This document shows positions 14,101 to 23,925 of a stretch of 64,000 nt of DNA, piece after piece. The DNA is taken from NCBI RefSeq assembly GCF_004684345.1, contig NZ_CP038469.1:3906001-3970000 (forward strand). Direction: 5' to 3'. Source of the stretch: Citrobacter tructae (GTDB lineage: Bacteria; Pseudomonadota; Gammaproteobacteria; Enterobacterales; Enterobacteriaceae). The translations under genes were made by a program, and so were the position numbers. Numbering within the stretch: position 1 is the first letter of the stretch; every line of letters starts with the position of its first letter. Under the pieces are notes generated by a model. The model worked only from the letters and a program-made list of their open reading frames with translations. It did not search any database and was not told where the DNA came from.

Positions 14101-14173
14101 TCAAACAAGTTTGAGGACTTGCTTCAGAGGGAATCTCAATTACTGCATAAATATGATGAGCAGGCTGCTCATC
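14101..14173 (-). other. Two perfect inverted repeats in the gltB leader
   Basis: TCAAAC-AA-GTTTGA at 14101-14114 is a perfect palindrome. GATGAGCAG-G-CTGCTCATC at 14155-14173 is a perfect 9-bp inverted repeat. Both lie 140-210 bp before the gltB ATG and would fold into hairpins in its mRNA. Alternatively they are protein-binding sites. Confidence 0.5.
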
Positions 14174-14336
14174 CAGAAAGCTTCCAGCGGATTTCCACGT
14201 TATCGGGAATCCACACACAGGTCAAATGGCAATCTTATTTATACAAAAATGTGCTATAGCCCAATTAACTTAATGAATATGTTGAAAATAATGACTTTTT
14301 TACATTGATCTAACGCACAATGAATCGAGGGGGAAG

Positions 14337-14352
14337 TGTGATCTGTCTCACT
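14337..14352 (+). promoter_or_regulatory. CRP site between gltB and yhcC
   Basis: TGTGA-TCTGTC-TCACT matches the CRP consensus TGTGA-N6-TCACA at nine of ten defined positions. It lies upstream of gltB on the divergent side, about 370 bp from the gltB start and 300 bp from yhcC. Which gene it serves is not decided by position alone. Confidence 0.65.
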
Positions 14353-14651
14353 GTAAGAACGGCCTGTTATCGCTTGTCCTCCCTTTGTTTATCGCGATAT
14401 TTGGCATTTTATGCTGGTTTGTGGAGTTTACGCGTCTTAAAGATACTGTTTTTATCTGTGGGCCGTCAGAAGATAAAAAAAATCACAGGATATAAGGAAA
14501 AGTAATCACATTTTGAATGAATGAAATTTCGATAATTCTGCTTGGTTATGCAATGAATAAAAGCACGCCAGGGCGATTGATCCAGGTCATCGCCGACTGG
14601 GGCTAAAAATGGCAGGCTTTGGCCTCTTTTCAAGGCGCGGTCTATCAGATT

Positions 14652-15581
14652 ATGCAGTTACAGAAATTAGTCAATATGTTTGGTGGGGATCTTTCTCGCC
14701 GTTATGGGCAAAAGGTTCATAAACTCACGCTGCACGGGGGGTTTAGCTGTCCAAATCGCGATGGCACCATTGGACGTGGCGGGTGCACCTTCTGTAATGT
14801 CGCTTCTTTTGCCGATGAAGCGCAGCAGCAGCACTCCATTGCCGAGCAGCTCGAACATCAGGCGCAGCTGGTGAATCGCGCCAAACTCTACCTGGCCTAT
14901 TTTCAGGCTTATACCAGCACCTTTGCCGAAGTGCAGGTACTGCGCTCTATGTATCAGCAGGCGGTAAGCCAGACCAATATTGTTGGGCTATGTGTCGGGA
15001 CGCGCCCCGATTGCGTGCCGGAGGCGGTGCTCGATCTGCTTTGCGAATATAAAGATCAGGGCTATGAGGTGTGGCTGGAACTGGGGCTACAAACCGCCCA
15101 TGATAAAACGCTGCACCGTATTAACCGTGGGCATGATTTTGCCTGCTATCAGCGCACCACGCAGTTAGCGCGTGAGCGCGGTTTGAAAGTGTGCTCGCAT
15201 CTGATTGTCGGCCTGCCGGGAGAAGGGCACGCGGAATGTCTGCAAACCCTGCAACGCGTGGTGGAGACTGGCGTCGATGGCATTAAGCTGCATCCTCTGC
15301 ATATCGTGAAGGGCAGTATTATGGCGAAGGCCTGGGAGGCTGGGCGTCTGAACGGTATTGAGCTGACTGATTACATGGTAACCGCCGGTGAAATGATTCG
15401 CCATACCCCGCCGGAGATCATCTATCACCGTATTTCCGCCAGCGCCCGTCGCCCGACGCTGTTAGCACCATTGTGGTGTGAGAATCGCTGGACCGGGATG
15501 GTCGAACTGGACCGTTATCTCAATATCAATGGCGCGCAGGGATCTGCCCTCGGACGCCTATGGAGCCCGCCGACAGCATAG
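14652..15581 (+). CDS. yhcC: YhcC, radical SAM protein of unknown role
   Basis: A 309-residue member of the YhcC/TIGR01212 radical SAM family, related to the Elp3-type fold. The predicted 4Fe-4S ligands are Cys33, Cys45 and Cys48 (in CPNRDGTIGRGGCTFC). A TIM-barrel core follows with VGTRPDC and LELGLQT motifs, typical of SAM-binding strands. The ATG at 14652 (MQLQKLVNMFGG) matches the E. coli length; the open frame begins earlier at 14619. No strong ribosome binding site is visible. The substrate is not known to me. It sits between gltB and arcB as in E. coli. Confidence 0.92.
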   Translation: MQLQKLVNMFGGDLSRRYGQKVHKLTLHGGFSCPNRDGTIGRGGCTFCNVASFADEAQQQHSIAEQLEHQAQLVNRAKLYLAYFQAYTSTFAEVQVLRSMYQQAVSQTNIVGLCVGTRPDCVPEAVLDLLCEYKDQGYEVWLELGLQTAHDKTLHRINRGHDFACYQRTTQLARERGLKVCSHLIVGLPGEGHAECLQTLQRVVETGVDGIKLHPLHIVKGSIMAKAWEAGRLNGIELTDYMVTAGEMIRHTPPEIIYHRISASARRPTLLAPLWCENRWTGMVELDRYLNINGAQGSALGRLWSPPTA

Positions 15582-15675
15582 TGCTGTGAGGGAAATAACG
15601 CATTTCTTGCACAATCTTAAACGTCACGCCGAGAATTGAGTATTATTGTGCCAAGTTGTCGTGAAGGAACCCTCT

Positions 15676-18012
15676 ATGAAGCAAATTCGAATGCTAGCGC
15701 AGTATTATGTCGACCTGATGATGAAATTAGGTCTGGTGCGCTTTTCGCTGCTATTGGCGCTGGCTCTGGTTGTGTTGGCAATTGTGGTGCAGATGGCTGT
15801 CACCATGGTGCTGCATGGCCAGGTAGAAAGTATTGATGTCATCCGCTCTATCTTTTTTGGTCTGTTAATTACCCCCTGGGCAGTCTATTTCCTGTCAGTA
15901 GTGGTGGAGCAACTGGAGGAGTCCCGACAACGCCTGTCACGACTGGTACAAAAGCTGGAAGAGATGCGCGAGCGCGATCTCAAGCTTAACGTGCAGTTGA
16001 AGGACAATATTGCGCAGCTTAACCAGGAGATTGTCGAACGTGAAAAGGCGGAAGCAGAACGCCGGGATACGTTTGAACAGCTTAAAGTTGAAATCAAAGA
16101 GCGTGAAGAAGCGCAGATCCAGCTTGAGCAACAGTCTTCATTTTTGCGTTCTTTTCTCGATGCCTCACCGGATCTGGTTTTTTATCGCAATGAAGATAAA
16201 GAATTTTCCGGCTGTAACCGTGCGATGGAGCTGTTGACCGGGAAGAGCGAAAAGCAGCTGGTGAATTTAAAACCGGCTGATGTTTACTCCCCTGAGGCGG
16301 CTGAGAAGGTTATCGAAACCGACGAGAAGGTATTCCGCCATAATGTCTCGTTAACTTATGAGCAATGGCTGGACTACCCGGACGGGCGTAAAGCCTGCTT
16401 TGAAATTCGTAAAGTGCCTTATTACGACCGCGTCGGTAAGCGACACGGCCTGATGGGCTTTGGTCGTGATATTACCGAGCGTAAGCGCTACCAGGATGCG
16501 CTAGAACGCGCCAGCCGCGACAAGACCACCTTCATCTCAACCATCAGCCACGAACTGCGTACACCGCTGAACGGCATTGTCGGCTTAAGCCGGATCCTGC
16601 TGGATACGGATCTGACCGCTGAACAGGAAAAATACCTGAAAACCATCCATGTTTCCGCCGTGACATTGGGGAATATTTTCAACGATATTATCGATATGGA
16701 TAAGATGGAGCGGCGTAAAGTTCAGCTCGATAACCAGCCGATAGATTTCACCAGCTTTATGGCCGATTTGGAAAACCTCTCCGGCCTGCAGGCGCAGCAA
16801 AAAGGGCTACGCTTTGTTCTTGATCCGACATTGCCGCTGCCGCATAAGGTCATTACCGACGGGACGCGTCTACGGCAAATCCTGTGGAATCTGATCAGCA
16901 ACGCCGTGAAGTTCACCCAGCAAGGGCAGGTCACCGTGCGGGCGCGCTATGACCAAGGCAACATGCTGCATTTTGAAGTGGAAGATTCCGGTATCGGTAT
17001 TCCGCAGGATGAGCAGGATAAAATCTTCGCCATGTATTATCAGGTGAAGGACAGCAATGGTGGTAAACCAGCCACCGGTACCGGAATTGGTCTTGCCGTA
17101 TCGAAGCGTCTGGCGAAAAACATGGGCGGCGATATTACGGTTTCTAGCCAGCCGGGGAAAGGCTCCGTCTTTACCCTTACCGTTCACGCTCCTGCCGTTG
17201 CGGAAGAGATCGAAGACGCCTTCGAAGAAGACGACATGCCGTTACCTGCTCTGAACGTGCTGCTGGTGGAAGATATTGAACTCAACGTTATTGTCGCCCG
17301 TTCGGTGCTGGAAAAGCTGGGCAACAGTGTGGATGTTGCTATGACCGGGAAAGCCGCGCTGGAAATGTTCCAGCCTGGTGAATACGACCTGGTGCTCTTG
17401 GATATCCAACTACCGGATATGACGGGCCTGGATATCTCCAGAGAGCTGACGCAAAAATACGCGCGGGAAGATCTGCCACCGCTGGTGGCACTCACAGCCA
17501 ACGTGTTGAAAGATAAAAAAGAGTATCTGGACGCGGGAATGGACGACGTGCTGAGTAAGCCGCTGTCTGTTCCGGCGTTAACTGCCATGATCAAAAAATA
17601 CTGGGATACCCGAAACAAAGAGGAGAGCACTGTGACATCTGAAGAGAGCAGTAAATCGCAAGCGCTGTTAGATATTCCCATGTTGGAACAATACCTCGAG
17701 CTGGTGGGACCGAAGTTAATTACCGACGGATTGGCGGTATTTGAGAAGATGATGCCGGGATATTTGAGCGTGCTGGAGTCCAATCTGACCGCGCGTGATA
17801 AAAAAGGCGTTGTTGAGGAAGGCCACAAAATCAAAGGTGCGGCGGGGTCAGTCGGTCTGCGGCACTTGCAACAGCTGGGCCAGCAAATTCAATCACCGGA
17901 CCTTCCTGCCTGGGAAGATAATGTGGGTGAATGGATTGAAGAGATGAAGCAGGAGTGGCAGCACGACGTAGCGGTATTAAGAGCCTGGGTAGCGAGCGTG
18001 GAAAAAAAATGA
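15676..18012 (+). CDS. arcB: Anaerobic respiration sensor kinase ArcB
   Basis: ArcB is the inner-membrane tripartite sensor kinase that phosphorylates ArcA when the quinone pool is reduced. The 778-residue product has two membrane spans (about 23-41 and 58-77), a coiled coil and a PAS domain carrying both redox cysteines, Cys180 (FSGCNRA) and Cys241 (KACFEIR). The kinase has its His in ISHELRTPLNG, then N, G1 and G2 boxes. A receiver domain follows (phospho-Asp in LVLLDIQLPD), then the HPt domain with His in EGHKIKGAAGS. The ATG at 15676 gives the exact E. coli length. It is probably a single-gene transcript. Confidence 0.97.
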   Translation: MKQIRMLAQYYVDLMMKLGLVRFSLLLALALVVLAIVVQMAVTMVLHGQVESIDVIRSIFFGLLITPWAVYFLSVVVEQLEESRQRLSRLVQKLEEMRERDLKLNVQLKDNIAQLNQEIVEREKAEAERRDTFEQLKVEIKEREEAQIQLEQQSSFLRSFLDASPDLVFYRNEDKEFSGCNRAMELLTGKSEKQLVNLKPADVYSPEAAEKVIETDEKVFRHNVSLTYEQWLDYPDGRKACFEIRKVPYYDRVGKRHGLMGFGRDITERKRYQDALERASRDKTTFISTISHELRTPLNGIVGLSRILLDTDLTAEQEKYLKTIHVSAVTLGNIFNDIIDMDKMERRKVQLDNQPIDFTSFMADLENLSGLQAQQKGLRFVLDPTLPLPHKVITDGTRLRQILWNLISNAVKFTQQGQVTVRARYDQGNMLHFEVEDSGIGIPQDEQDKIFAMYYQVKDSNGGKPATGTGIGLAVSKRLAKNMGGDITVSSQPGKGSVFTLTVHAPAVAEEIEDAFEEDDMPLPALNVLLVEDIELNVIVARSVLEKLGNSVDVAMTGKAALEMFQPGEYDLVLLDIQLPDMTGLDISRELTQKYAREDLPPLVALTANVLKDKKEYLDAGMDDVLSKPLSVPALTAMIKKYWDTRNKEESTVTSEESSKSQALLDIPMLEQYLELVGPKLITDGLAVFEKMMPGYLSVLESNLTARDKKGVVEEGHKIKGAAGSVGLRHLQQLGQQIQSPDLPAWEDNVGEWIEEMKQEWQHDVAVLRAWVASVEKK

Positions 18013-18030
18013 CCCCGGCTTAACCGGGGT
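18012..18030 (+). terminator. Hairpin at the arcB stop
   Basis: ACCCCGG-CTTAA-CCGGGGT forms a perfect 7-bp GC-rich stem directly at the arcB stop codon. A T-run is lacking, so efficiency is uncertain. Confidence 0.55.
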
Positions 18031-18063
18031 GCGCGAATACTGCGCCAACACCAGGGAAATCGT

Positions 18064-18106
18064 GGCTGCGCCGTAAATTATTATCATTGTTTACAAGGGC
18101 GCAGCC
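18064..18106 (+). terminator. Second inverted repeat between arcB and elbB
   Basis: GGCTGCGCC at 18064-18072 pairs perfectly with GGCGCAGCC at 18098-18106, followed by CTATTTTT. The 25-base AT-rich loop is long for a terminator, but the T-rich tail fits a back-up termination site for arcB. Confidence 0.45.
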
Positions 18107-18241
18107 CTATTTTTCAGGCCGCACGCAGTTAAGATAGCAAATCTTAAATAATTTGTTACATGAATCAGTTAAATGTGTGAAGCGTAGCATTTTAATAAGA
18201 ATTATTAATATGCTTCAGCCAGTTGCGAAAGGAGTATCACG

Positions 18242-18895
18242 ATGAAAAAAATTGGCGTAGTGCTCGGTGGATGCGGTGTGTATGACGGCTCGGAGATCCA
18301 TGAAGCTGTGTTAACGCTGCTGGCAATTGCCCGCAATGGGGCTCAGGCCATCTGCTTTGCGCCCGATAAACAACAAGTCGATGTGATTAATCATCTGACG
18401 GGCGAGCCAATGCAGGAAACCCGCAATGTCCTGATTGAGGCCGCACGCATAACCCGTGGTGATATTCGCTCCCTTGCACAGGCTGTCTCTACGGAACTGG
18501 ATGCGCTGATTGTGCCCGGCGGATTCGGTGCGGCGAAGAATCTAAGTAATTTCGCCAGTCAGGGCAGCGAATGTCGGGTGGATAGCGACTTAGCCGCGCT
18601 GGCGGTAGCCATGCATCAATCCGGTAAGCCGTTGGGGTTTATGTGCATTGCCCCAGCGATGTTGCCTAAAATTTTCGATTTTCCACTGCGTCTGACGATT
18701 GGCACTGATATTGATACCGCAGAAGTGCTGGAAGAGATGGGGGCAGAGCATGTGCCTTGCCCGGTCGATGATATCGTGGTTGATGAAGACCACAAAATCG
18801 TGACCACGCCTGCTTATATGCTGGCGCAGGATATCGCACAGGCTGCGAGCGGTATCGACAAGCTGGTATCACGCGTGCTGGTGCTGACTGAATGA
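18242..18895 (+). CDS. elbB: ElbB, DJ-1/PfpI-family glyoxalase-like protein
   Basis: A 217-residue DJ-1/PfpI (class I glutamine amidotransferase-like) protein, first described as an isoprenoid-related gene product. It has been reported to have weak glyoxalase activity (established knowledge, role unsettled). The nucleophile elbow is [10 protein letters not shown] with a central Cys, and the [10 protein letters not shown] loop lies before it. The [17 protein letters not shown] segment is typical of ElbB. A strong ribosome binding site (AAAGGAG) precedes the ATG. Its TGA overlaps the mtgA start, so the two form a coupled pair. Confidence 0.94.
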   Translation: MKKIGVVLGGCGVYDGSEIHEAVLTLLAIARNGAQAICFAPDKQQVDVINHLTGEPMQETRNVLIEAARITRGDIRSLAQAVSTELDALIVPGGFGAAKNLSNFASQGSECRVDSDLAALAVAMHQSGKPLGFMCIAPAMLPKIFDFPLRLTIGTDIDTAEVLEEMGAEHVPCPVDDIVVDEDHKIVTTPAYMLAQDIAQAASGIDKLVSRVLVLTE

Positions 18896-19611
18896 AAAAA
18901 GGGGTGACCGCCTTTTTTCGGCGTATTTTTCTACGGGCGGTCATTGTCCTCGCCGTGTTCTGGGGCGGGGGCATCGCCCTCTTCAGCGTGCTGCCGGTGC
19001 CCTTTTCGGCGGTAATGGCTGAACGACAAATCAGCGCCTGGTTACACGGTGATTTTGGTTATGTGGCACATTCTGACTGGGTCAGTATGGATGAGATATC
19101 GCCGTGGATGGGGTTGGCTGTCATCGCCGCAGAAGACCAAAAATTTCCTCAGCATTGGGGATTTGATGTCACCGCGATAGAAAAAGCGCTGGCGCATAAT
19201 GAGCGCAATGAAAGCCGCATTCGTGGGGCGTCGACGCTCTCGCAGCAGACGGCAAAAAACCTCTTTCTGTGGGATGGACGCAGCTGGGTGCGTAAAGGTC
19301 TCGAGGCCGGGCTCACACTGGGCATGGAAACGGTCTGGAGCAAGAAACGTATTCTGACTGTTTATCTGAATATCGCGGAGTTTGGCGACGGCGTGTTCGG
19401 CGTAGAAGCGGCGGCGCAACGTTATTTTCATAAACCGGCTAGTCGCTTGAGTCAGTCAGAAGCGGCATTGTTGGCTGCGGTGCTGCCAAATCCCCTGCGT
19501 TTTAAGGCGAATGCCCCATCAGGCTATGTGCGTAATCGTCAGGTGTGGATTATACGGCAAATGCGTCAGTTAGGCGGTGAGTCGTTTATGCGGGAAAATA
19601 AGCTGTACTAA
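18892..19611 (+). CDS. mtgA: Monofunctional peptidoglycan glycosyltransferase
   Basis: MtgA polymerises lipid II into glycan strands at the outer face of the inner membrane, without a transpeptidase domain. The 239-residue product has one N-terminal membrane anchor (about residues 12-35). The GT51 domain follows, with the catalytic Glu motif [29 protein letters not shown] and [14 protein letters not shown]. It starts within the elbB stop (ATGA). In K-12 the next gene is yrbL; here npr follows convergently after only 48 bp. Confidence 0.95.
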   Translation: MKKGVTAFFRRIFLRAVIVLAVFWGGGIALFSVLPVPFSAVMAERQISAWLHGDFGYVAHSDWVSMDEISPWMGLAVIAAEDQKFPQHWGFDVTAIEKALAHNERNESRIRGASTLSQQTAKNLFLWDGRSWVRKGLEAGLTLGMETVWSKKRILTVYLNIAEFGDGVFGVEAAAQRYFHKPASRLSQSEAALLAAVLPNPLRFKANAPSGYVRNRQVWIIRQMRQLGGESFMRENKLY

Positions 19612-19621
19612 TTGTGTTATT

Positions 19622-19651
19622 GCCGGATGTGGCAAGAGCGCCTTCTCCGGC
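19622..19651. repeat. REP-like element between mtgA and npr
   Basis: GCCGGATG at 19622 and TCCGGC ending at 19651 form the ends of a single REP-type palindrome between convergent genes. It occupies the place where K-12 has yrbL. Confidence 0.6.
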
Positions 19652-19659
19652 CAGCGGGA

Positions 19660-19932
19660 CTAGTCTTCGTCAAACCCCGAATTAAACAGCGCAATCACTG
19701 CTGCCAAGGCTTCAACTTCCTGTGGACCGGAGGCTTCAACCTCTATCTGGCGACCTTTGGCGGAATCCAGCATCAGCAGGGCAATTACGCTGTTCGCTTC
19801 CGCCTCTGTGCCTTCATCGTTACGCAACAGCACTTCCGCTTCGAAACCCTGCATTAATTCAAACAGCTTCATTGCTGGCCGGGCATGCATGCCCAGCTTA
19901 TTAGTGATTTCAACAGTCTGCTTCACGGTCAT
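19660..19932 (-). CDS. ptsO: NPr, phosphocarrier of the nitrogen PTS
   Basis: NPr is the HPr-like carrier that accepts phosphate from PtsP and passes it to PtsN in the nitrogen-related PTS. The 90-residue product has the phospho-acceptor His16 in GMHARPA and the HPr fold signature. It overlaps the preceding rapZ by four bases (ATGA) and ends the rpoN-hpf-ptsN-rapZ-npr series on the minus strand. Confidence 0.96.
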   Translation of the reverse strand: MTVKQTVEITNKLGMHARPAMKLFELMQGFEAEVLLRNDEGTEAEANSVIALLMLDSAKGRQIEVEASGPQEVEALAAVIALFNSGFDED

Positions 19933-20783
19933 GATTTGCGTTTTTCCAGCGTACGATGGCGTGACTGCACGTTTTTACCGCGTGAGCGGAAGTAGTCTGC
20001 CAGTTGCTCTGCAATATACACCGAACGGTGTTTCCCGCCGGTACAGCCGATGGCTACGGTGAGGTAGCTGCGGTTGTTGGTCTCCAGCATGGGTAACCAT
20101 AGCTCAAGATAGCTGCGAGTCTGGTAGATAAAATTGTGTACTTCTGTGTGGCGGTCGAGAAATGCGGCGACGGGTCTGTCCAGACCGGTCATCGGACGTA
20201 GTTTGGGATCCCAGTGCGGGTTCGGCAGGAAGCGCACGTCAAAGACATAATCCGCGTCAATTGGAATGCCGTGCTTAAAGCCAAAGGACTCGAATACCAT
20301 GGTCAGCTCACGTTCACGCTTGCCCAACAGTCGTGTACGCAACATTTCTGCCAGTTCATGCACGGACATTTCTGACGTGTCGACGATCAGGTCAGCGCGG
20401 GAACGCAGCGGTTCCAGTAAGTCACTTTCCTTATCAATTGCGCTTTCCAGAGATAAATTTTTGCTGGAGAGTGGGTGCAGTCGACGAGTATCACTGTAGC
20501 GGCGGATTAGTGTGTTACGGTCAGCATCAAGGAACAGCAGCTGCGGCGAGAAACCTTCAGGCAGGTTATTCATTGCCTGCTCGAAAATTTCTGGCGACTC
20601 AGGCATGTTGCGCACATCAATGCTGACGGCCGCAGAAATTTGGCGATCGGCCAAAGTACGGGCCAGATCGGGCAGCAGCACTACGGGAAGGTTATCCACG
20701 CAGTAAAAACCCATATCTTCCAGCGCACGCAGGGCGACCGATTTGCCTGACCCTGAACGACCGCTGACGATCATCAGTACCAT
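19929..20783 (-). CDS. rapZ: RapZ, RNase adaptor for GlmZ sRNA
   Basis: RapZ binds the small RNA GlmZ and presents it to RNase E, so setting GlmS synthesis to the glucosamine-6-phosphate level. The 284-residue product has an N-terminal P-loop (GRSGSGKS, residues 8-15). The C-terminal RNA-binding domain (about 155-284) ends in a basic tail ([18 protein letters not shown]) and includes the [13 protein letters not shown] motif. It sits between ptsN and npr, 45 bp after ptsN. Confidence 0.96.
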   Translation of the reverse strand: MVLMIVSGRSGSGKSVALRALEDMGFYCVDNLPVVLLPDLARTLADRQISAAVSIDVRNMPESPEIFEQAMNNLPEGFSPQLLFLDADRNTLIRRYSDTRRLHPLSSKNLSLESAIDKESDLLEPLRSRADLIVDTSEMSVHELAEMLRTRLLGKRERELTMVFESFGFKHGIPIDADYVFDVRFLPNPHWDPKLRPMTGLDRPVAAFLDRHTEVHNFIYQTRSYLELWLPMLETNNRSYLTVAIGCTGGKHRSVYIAEQLADYFRSRGKNVQSRHRTLEKRKS

Positions 20784-20828
20784 GTACTGTTTCTCCTCAC
20801 AACGACAAAAAAGGATGCCATTGGGTTG

Positions 20829-21320
20829 TTATGCTTCATCCTGTCCACCTTCGGTGTCCGTGATGATTTGATACAGCTCCTGGTCACTCTGCGCGGCGCG
20901 CAGGCGACGACAGATAGTTTTATCTGCCAGACGTTTTGCAACCAGCGACAACGTGTGCAAATGCGTCTTGGTTTGGTCGGCGGGAACCAGCAGGGCGAAC
21001 AGCAGATCGACCGGTTGATTATCAATGGCGTCGAAAGCGATAGGCGTTTCGAGTTGCACAAATACACCGACTGCGCGCAGCGTGTCTTCTTCCAGCTTTC
21101 CGTGCGGAATGGCAATACCATTGCCGATGCCGGTACTGCCCATTTTTTCACGCGTCAGGATGGCTTCAAATACCACCTGAGAAGGCAAGCTGAGCTGCTT
21201 TGCCGCCAGTTCACTGATGATTTCCAGTGCGCGTTTTTTGCTTTGGCAGTGAACGCCAGAGCGCGTACATTCCTGGTTGAGAACAGTGCTCAGTTGTAGA
21301 GTCGTATCGTTATTTGTCAT
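20829..21320 (-). CDS. ptsN: PtsN, EIIA-Ntr regulatory phosphotransferase
   Basis: PtsN is the terminal phospho-acceptor of the nitrogen PTS. It regulates potassium transport and other processes by protein contacts rather than by sugar uptake. The 163-residue EIIA type-2 domain has the phospho-acceptor His73 in IPHGKLEEDTL. It follows hpf with an 83-bp gap that contains a hairpin. Confidence 0.96.
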   Translation of the reverse strand: MTNNDTTLQLSTVLNQECTRSGVHCQSKKRALEIISELAAKQLSLPSQVVFEAILTREKMGSTGIGNGIAIPHGKLEEDTLRAVGVFVQLETPIAFDAIDNQPVDLLFALLVPADQTKTHLHTLSLVAKRLADKTICRRLRAAQSDQELYQIITDTEGGQDEA

Positions 21321-21349
21321 AATTTCACCTAAGCGCTAACTGTACAAAT

Positions 21350-21374
21350 GGCCCGTTGTGCTTCACAACAGGCC
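21350..21374 (-). other. Hairpin between hpf and ptsN
   Basis: GGCC-C-GTTGTG-CTT-CACAAC-A-GGCC forms a near-perfect stem in the hpf-ptsN gap. It may be an mRNA processing or stabilising structure that separates the expression of the two genes. No T-run follows. Confidence 0.4.
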
Positions 21375-21403
21375 GTCCTGCACCCGCTAACTGCCCGGAC
21401 AAG

Positions 21404-21691
21404 TTAGTGCTGTTTCAGTTTATCTTTATGTTTTGTTAACTGCCGAGCCAGTTTATCAATTAAACCGTCAATGGCGGCGTACATATCCTGACCTTCCGCG
21501 CTGGCATGAATTTCGCCACCGTTTACATGCAGTGTTGCATCCGAGATGTGTGTCACCTTCTCCACTTTCAACACAATATAGACCTGATTAATCCGGTCGA
21601 AATATTGCTCAAGTTTGGCGAACTTTGTGTTTACAAAGTCGCGCAGGGCTTCAGTGATTTCGACGTTGTTTCCAGTGATGTTGAGCTGCAT
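21404..21691 (-). CDS. hpf: Ribosome hibernation promoting factor
   Basis: HPF binds the 30S subunit in stationary phase and promotes 100S ribosome dimers. The ATG at 21691 (MQLNITGNNVEITEALRDF) gives 95 residues, the short-form length. The open frame extends 28 codons upstream, but that part overlaps the rpoN 3' gap and is not HPF-like. The basic C-terminal tail (RQLTKHKDKLKQH) is intact. It starts 22 bp after rpoN. Confidence 0.96.
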   Translation of the reverse strand: MQLNITGNNVEITEALRDFVNTKFAKLEQYFDRINQVYIVLKVEKVTHISDATLHVNGGEIHASAEGQDMYAAIDGLIDKLARQLTKHKDKLKQH

Positions 21692-21713
21692 AGTGTCTTC
21701 CTTATCGGTTGGG

Positions 21714-23147
21714 TCAGACCAGCTGTTTGCGCTGGTTAGACGGCGGAATGGATAAAGACTCTCGGTACTTCGCAACGGTGCGGCGCGCCACCATGATACC
21801 CTGTTCTGACAGCATAGAGGTTAACTTGCTGTCACTCAGCGGTTTCGCAGGGTTCTCCGCAGCAATTAATTTCTTCACCAGCGCGCGTATCGCCGTGGAT
21901 GAGGCTTCGCCTCCGCCTTCAGTGTTGACGTGGCTGGAAAAGAAATACTTGAGTTCAAAAATGCCGCGTGGACTGTGCAGATACTTTTGCGTGGTCACTC
22001 GGGAAATGGTCGATTCGTGCATTTCGACGGCTTGGGCGATATCCGCCAGCACCATCGGTTTCATAAATTCTTCGCCTTGCTCAAAGAAGGCCTGCTGCTG
22101 CTCAACGATACAGCGACTGACGCGCAACAGCGTGTCGTTGCGGCTTTCCAGACTTTTAATCAGCCACTTCGCATCCTGTAAATTTGTCCGAATAAACTGA
22201 CTGTCGGCATCGTTGCGCGCACCATTGCACATGGCGGCATAGTGCTGATTAATCTGTAAGCGTGGAATGCTGTCACTGTTCAGTTCGACGACCCAACGAT
22301 CGTTATGCTTGCGCACCAGTACATCCGGGATCACGTATTCCGGCTCACCGGTTTGGATCGACTGTCCGGGTCTCGGATCCAGCGACTGGATCAGATTGAC
22401 GGCCTCTTTCAGAACATCTTCTTTTAACCGGGTCACGCGCATCAGCGAGCGGAAATCATGATTGGCTAACAGATCGAGGTGATCGCTGATGATAAGTCTT
22501 GCTTCTGCCAGCCACGGGGTAGTTTTGTCAAACTGCGACAATTGGATCAGTAAGCAATCGCGGAGATCTTTTGCCGCGACGCCAACGGGATCAAAACGTT
22601 GAACGCGTTTAAGCACGGCTTCGATTTCATCCATCCCGATGTCGTCATCGCCCATGCTTTCGAGAATATCGTCCAGAGAAACGGTGAGATACCCGGTTTC
22701 ATCAACCGCATCAACAATTGACGTGGCAATGGCGCGATCGGTATCAGAGAACGGGGTTAATCCTACTTGCCACATCAGGTAATCCTGCAGTGACTGCGTG
22801 GTCTCACCCTGATACACAGGCAGTTCGTCATCGATGTAATCCCCGCTGGTGCCGGACGGCGTGCCTGCGGTGTAAATCTCATCCCAACTGGCATCAAGCG
22901 GCAGCTCTTCCGGCATCTCTTTTTGTTCGAGCGCATCTGCGGTGTCGAGGGAATCGCTGTCCTGTTTTTCCTGGGTATCAATTTCGTCGTGAAGATCGGT
23001 TTGCTCGAGCAGTGGGTTACTTTCCAGCGCTTGCTGAAGTTCTTGCTGAAGTTCCAGCGTGGACAACTGCAACAGACGGATAGCCTGTTGTAGCTGCGGC
23101 GTCATCGCCAGTTGTTGGCTAAGCCTAAGTTGCAAACCTTGCTTCAT
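21714..23147 (-). CDS. rpoN: RNA polymerase sigma-54 factor
   Basis: RpoN directs RNA polymerase to -24/-12 promoters of nitrogen and other regulons and needs enhancer-binding activators. The ATG at 23147 ([17 protein letters not shown]) gives 477 residues, as in E. coli. It has the Gln-rich region I (about 1-50), an acidic region II, the core-binding region III, a helix-turn-helix near 370-390 and the RpoN box [12 protein letters not shown] near the C-terminus. It lies downstream of lptB with a 46-bp gap. Confidence 0.97.
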   Translation of the reverse strand: MKQGLQLRLSQQLAMTPQLQQAIRLLQLSTLELQQELQQALESNPLLEQTDLHDEIDTQEKQDSDSLDTADALEQKEMPEELPLDASWDEIYTAGTPSGTSGDYIDDELPVYQGETTQSLQDYLMWQVGLTPFSDTDRAIATSIVDAVDETGYLTVSLDDILESMGDDDIGMDEIEAVLKRVQRFDPVGVAAKDLRDCLLIQLSQFDKTTPWLAEARLIISDHLDLLANHDFRSLMRVTRLKEDVLKEAVNLIQSLDPRPGQSIQTGEPEYVIPDVLVRKHNDRWVVELNSDSIPRLQINQHYAAMCNGARNDADSQFIRTNLQDAKWLIKSLESRNDTLLRVSRCIVEQQQAFFEQGEEFMKPMVLADIAQAVEMHESTISRVTTQKYLHSPRGIFELKYFFSSHVNTEGGGEASSTAIRALVKKLIAAENPAKPLSDSKLTSMLSEQGIMVARRTVAKYRESLSIPPSNQRKQLV

Positions 23148-23193
23148 GTTCAGAGTTGTTTTCTCCTGCAGTAACGTGACGTCTTCTACCCTA

Positions 23194-23919
23194 TCAGAGT
23201 CTGAAGTCTTCCCCAAGGTATACGCGTTTAACGTGCTCGTCTTGCAGTATTTCTGTTGGTGTGCCGTGTGCGATCAGGTGTCCCTGACTCACGATGTAGG
23301 CTCGCTCACAGACCGCCAGCGTTTCGCGAACGTTGTGGTCGGTAATCAGTACGCCCAGCCCACTGTCGCGCAGGTGTTCAATGATGCGTTTGATATCAAT
23401 AACGGAGATGGGATCAACACCCGCAAACGGTTCATCCAGCAGGATAAATTTCGGATTTGCGGCCAGCGCGCGGGCGATTTCCACACGGCGTCGTTCACCC
23501 CCGGACAGTGACTGTCCCAGGCTGTCGCGCAGGTGTTCGATATGGAACTCTTCCATCAGTTCGTTGGCGCGATCTTCGCGCTGCTCGCTGGTAAGATCGT
23601 CACGAATTTGCAGTACCGCCATCAGGTTATCAAATACGCTCAGACGACGAAAAATAGAGGCTTCCTGCGGCAGGTAGCCGATGCCGCGACGGGCGCGAGC
23701 GTGCAGTGGCAGCAGGCTGATGTCTTCGTCATCGATGATGATGTTGCCTGCATCGCGCGGCACAATGCCAACCACCATATAAAAGGTCGTTGTTTTGCCG
23801 GCACCGTTCGGGCCGAGCAGACCAACGATCTCCCCGGAGTTGACGGTCAAACTGACATCTTCCACTACACGGCGGCCTTTATAGGCTTTTGCAAGGTTCT
23901 TTGCAGTTAATGTTGCCAT
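23194..23919 (-). CDS. lptB: LptB, ATPase of the LPS exporter
   Basis: LptB is the cytoplasmic ATPase of LptB2FGC, which extracts lipopolysaccharide from the inner membrane. The 241-residue ABC protein has Walker [10 protein letters not shown], the Q-loop in [10 protein letters not shown], signature [15 protein letters not shown], Walker [13 protein letters not shown] and the switch His in ITDHNVRET. It follows lptA by six bases and belongs to the kdsD-kdsC-lptC-lptA-lptB series. Confidence 0.97.
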   Translation of the reverse strand: MATLTAKNLAKAYKGRRVVEDVSLTVNSGEIVGLLGPNGAGKTTTFYMVVGIVPRDAGNIIIDDEDISLLPLHARARRGIGYLPQEASIFRRLSVFDNLMAVLQIRDDLTSEQREDRANELMEEFHIEHLRDSLGQSLSGGERRRVEIARALAANPKFILLDEPFAGVDPISVIDIKRIIEHLRDSGLGVLITDHNVRETLAVCERAYIVSQGHLIAHGTPTEILQDEHVKRVYLGEDFRL

Positions 23920-23925
23920 AACGAA

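Larger units (their letters stand above)
13965..14651. promoter_or_regulatory. Long gltB leader and divergent gltB/yhcC promoter region
   Basis: No convincing gene lies here. On the minus strand the region holds the gltB 5' leader, including an in-frame 36-codon extension (13965-14072) and two perfect inverted repeats described separately. An AT-rich stretch around 14225-14310 should contain the gltB promoter, and a CRP-like site lies at 14337-14352. In E. coli, gltBDF is controlled by Lrp, IHF, CRP and ArgR, but I cannot place those other sites here. Small ORFs at 14111-14308 and 14320-14505 look spurious. Confidence 0.6.

Noticed and set aside
14111..14505. Two small ORFs (65 and 61 codons) between gltB and yhcC
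   Set aside because: No ribosome binding site, no family resemblance, and they cross the gltB promoter region and the CRP site.
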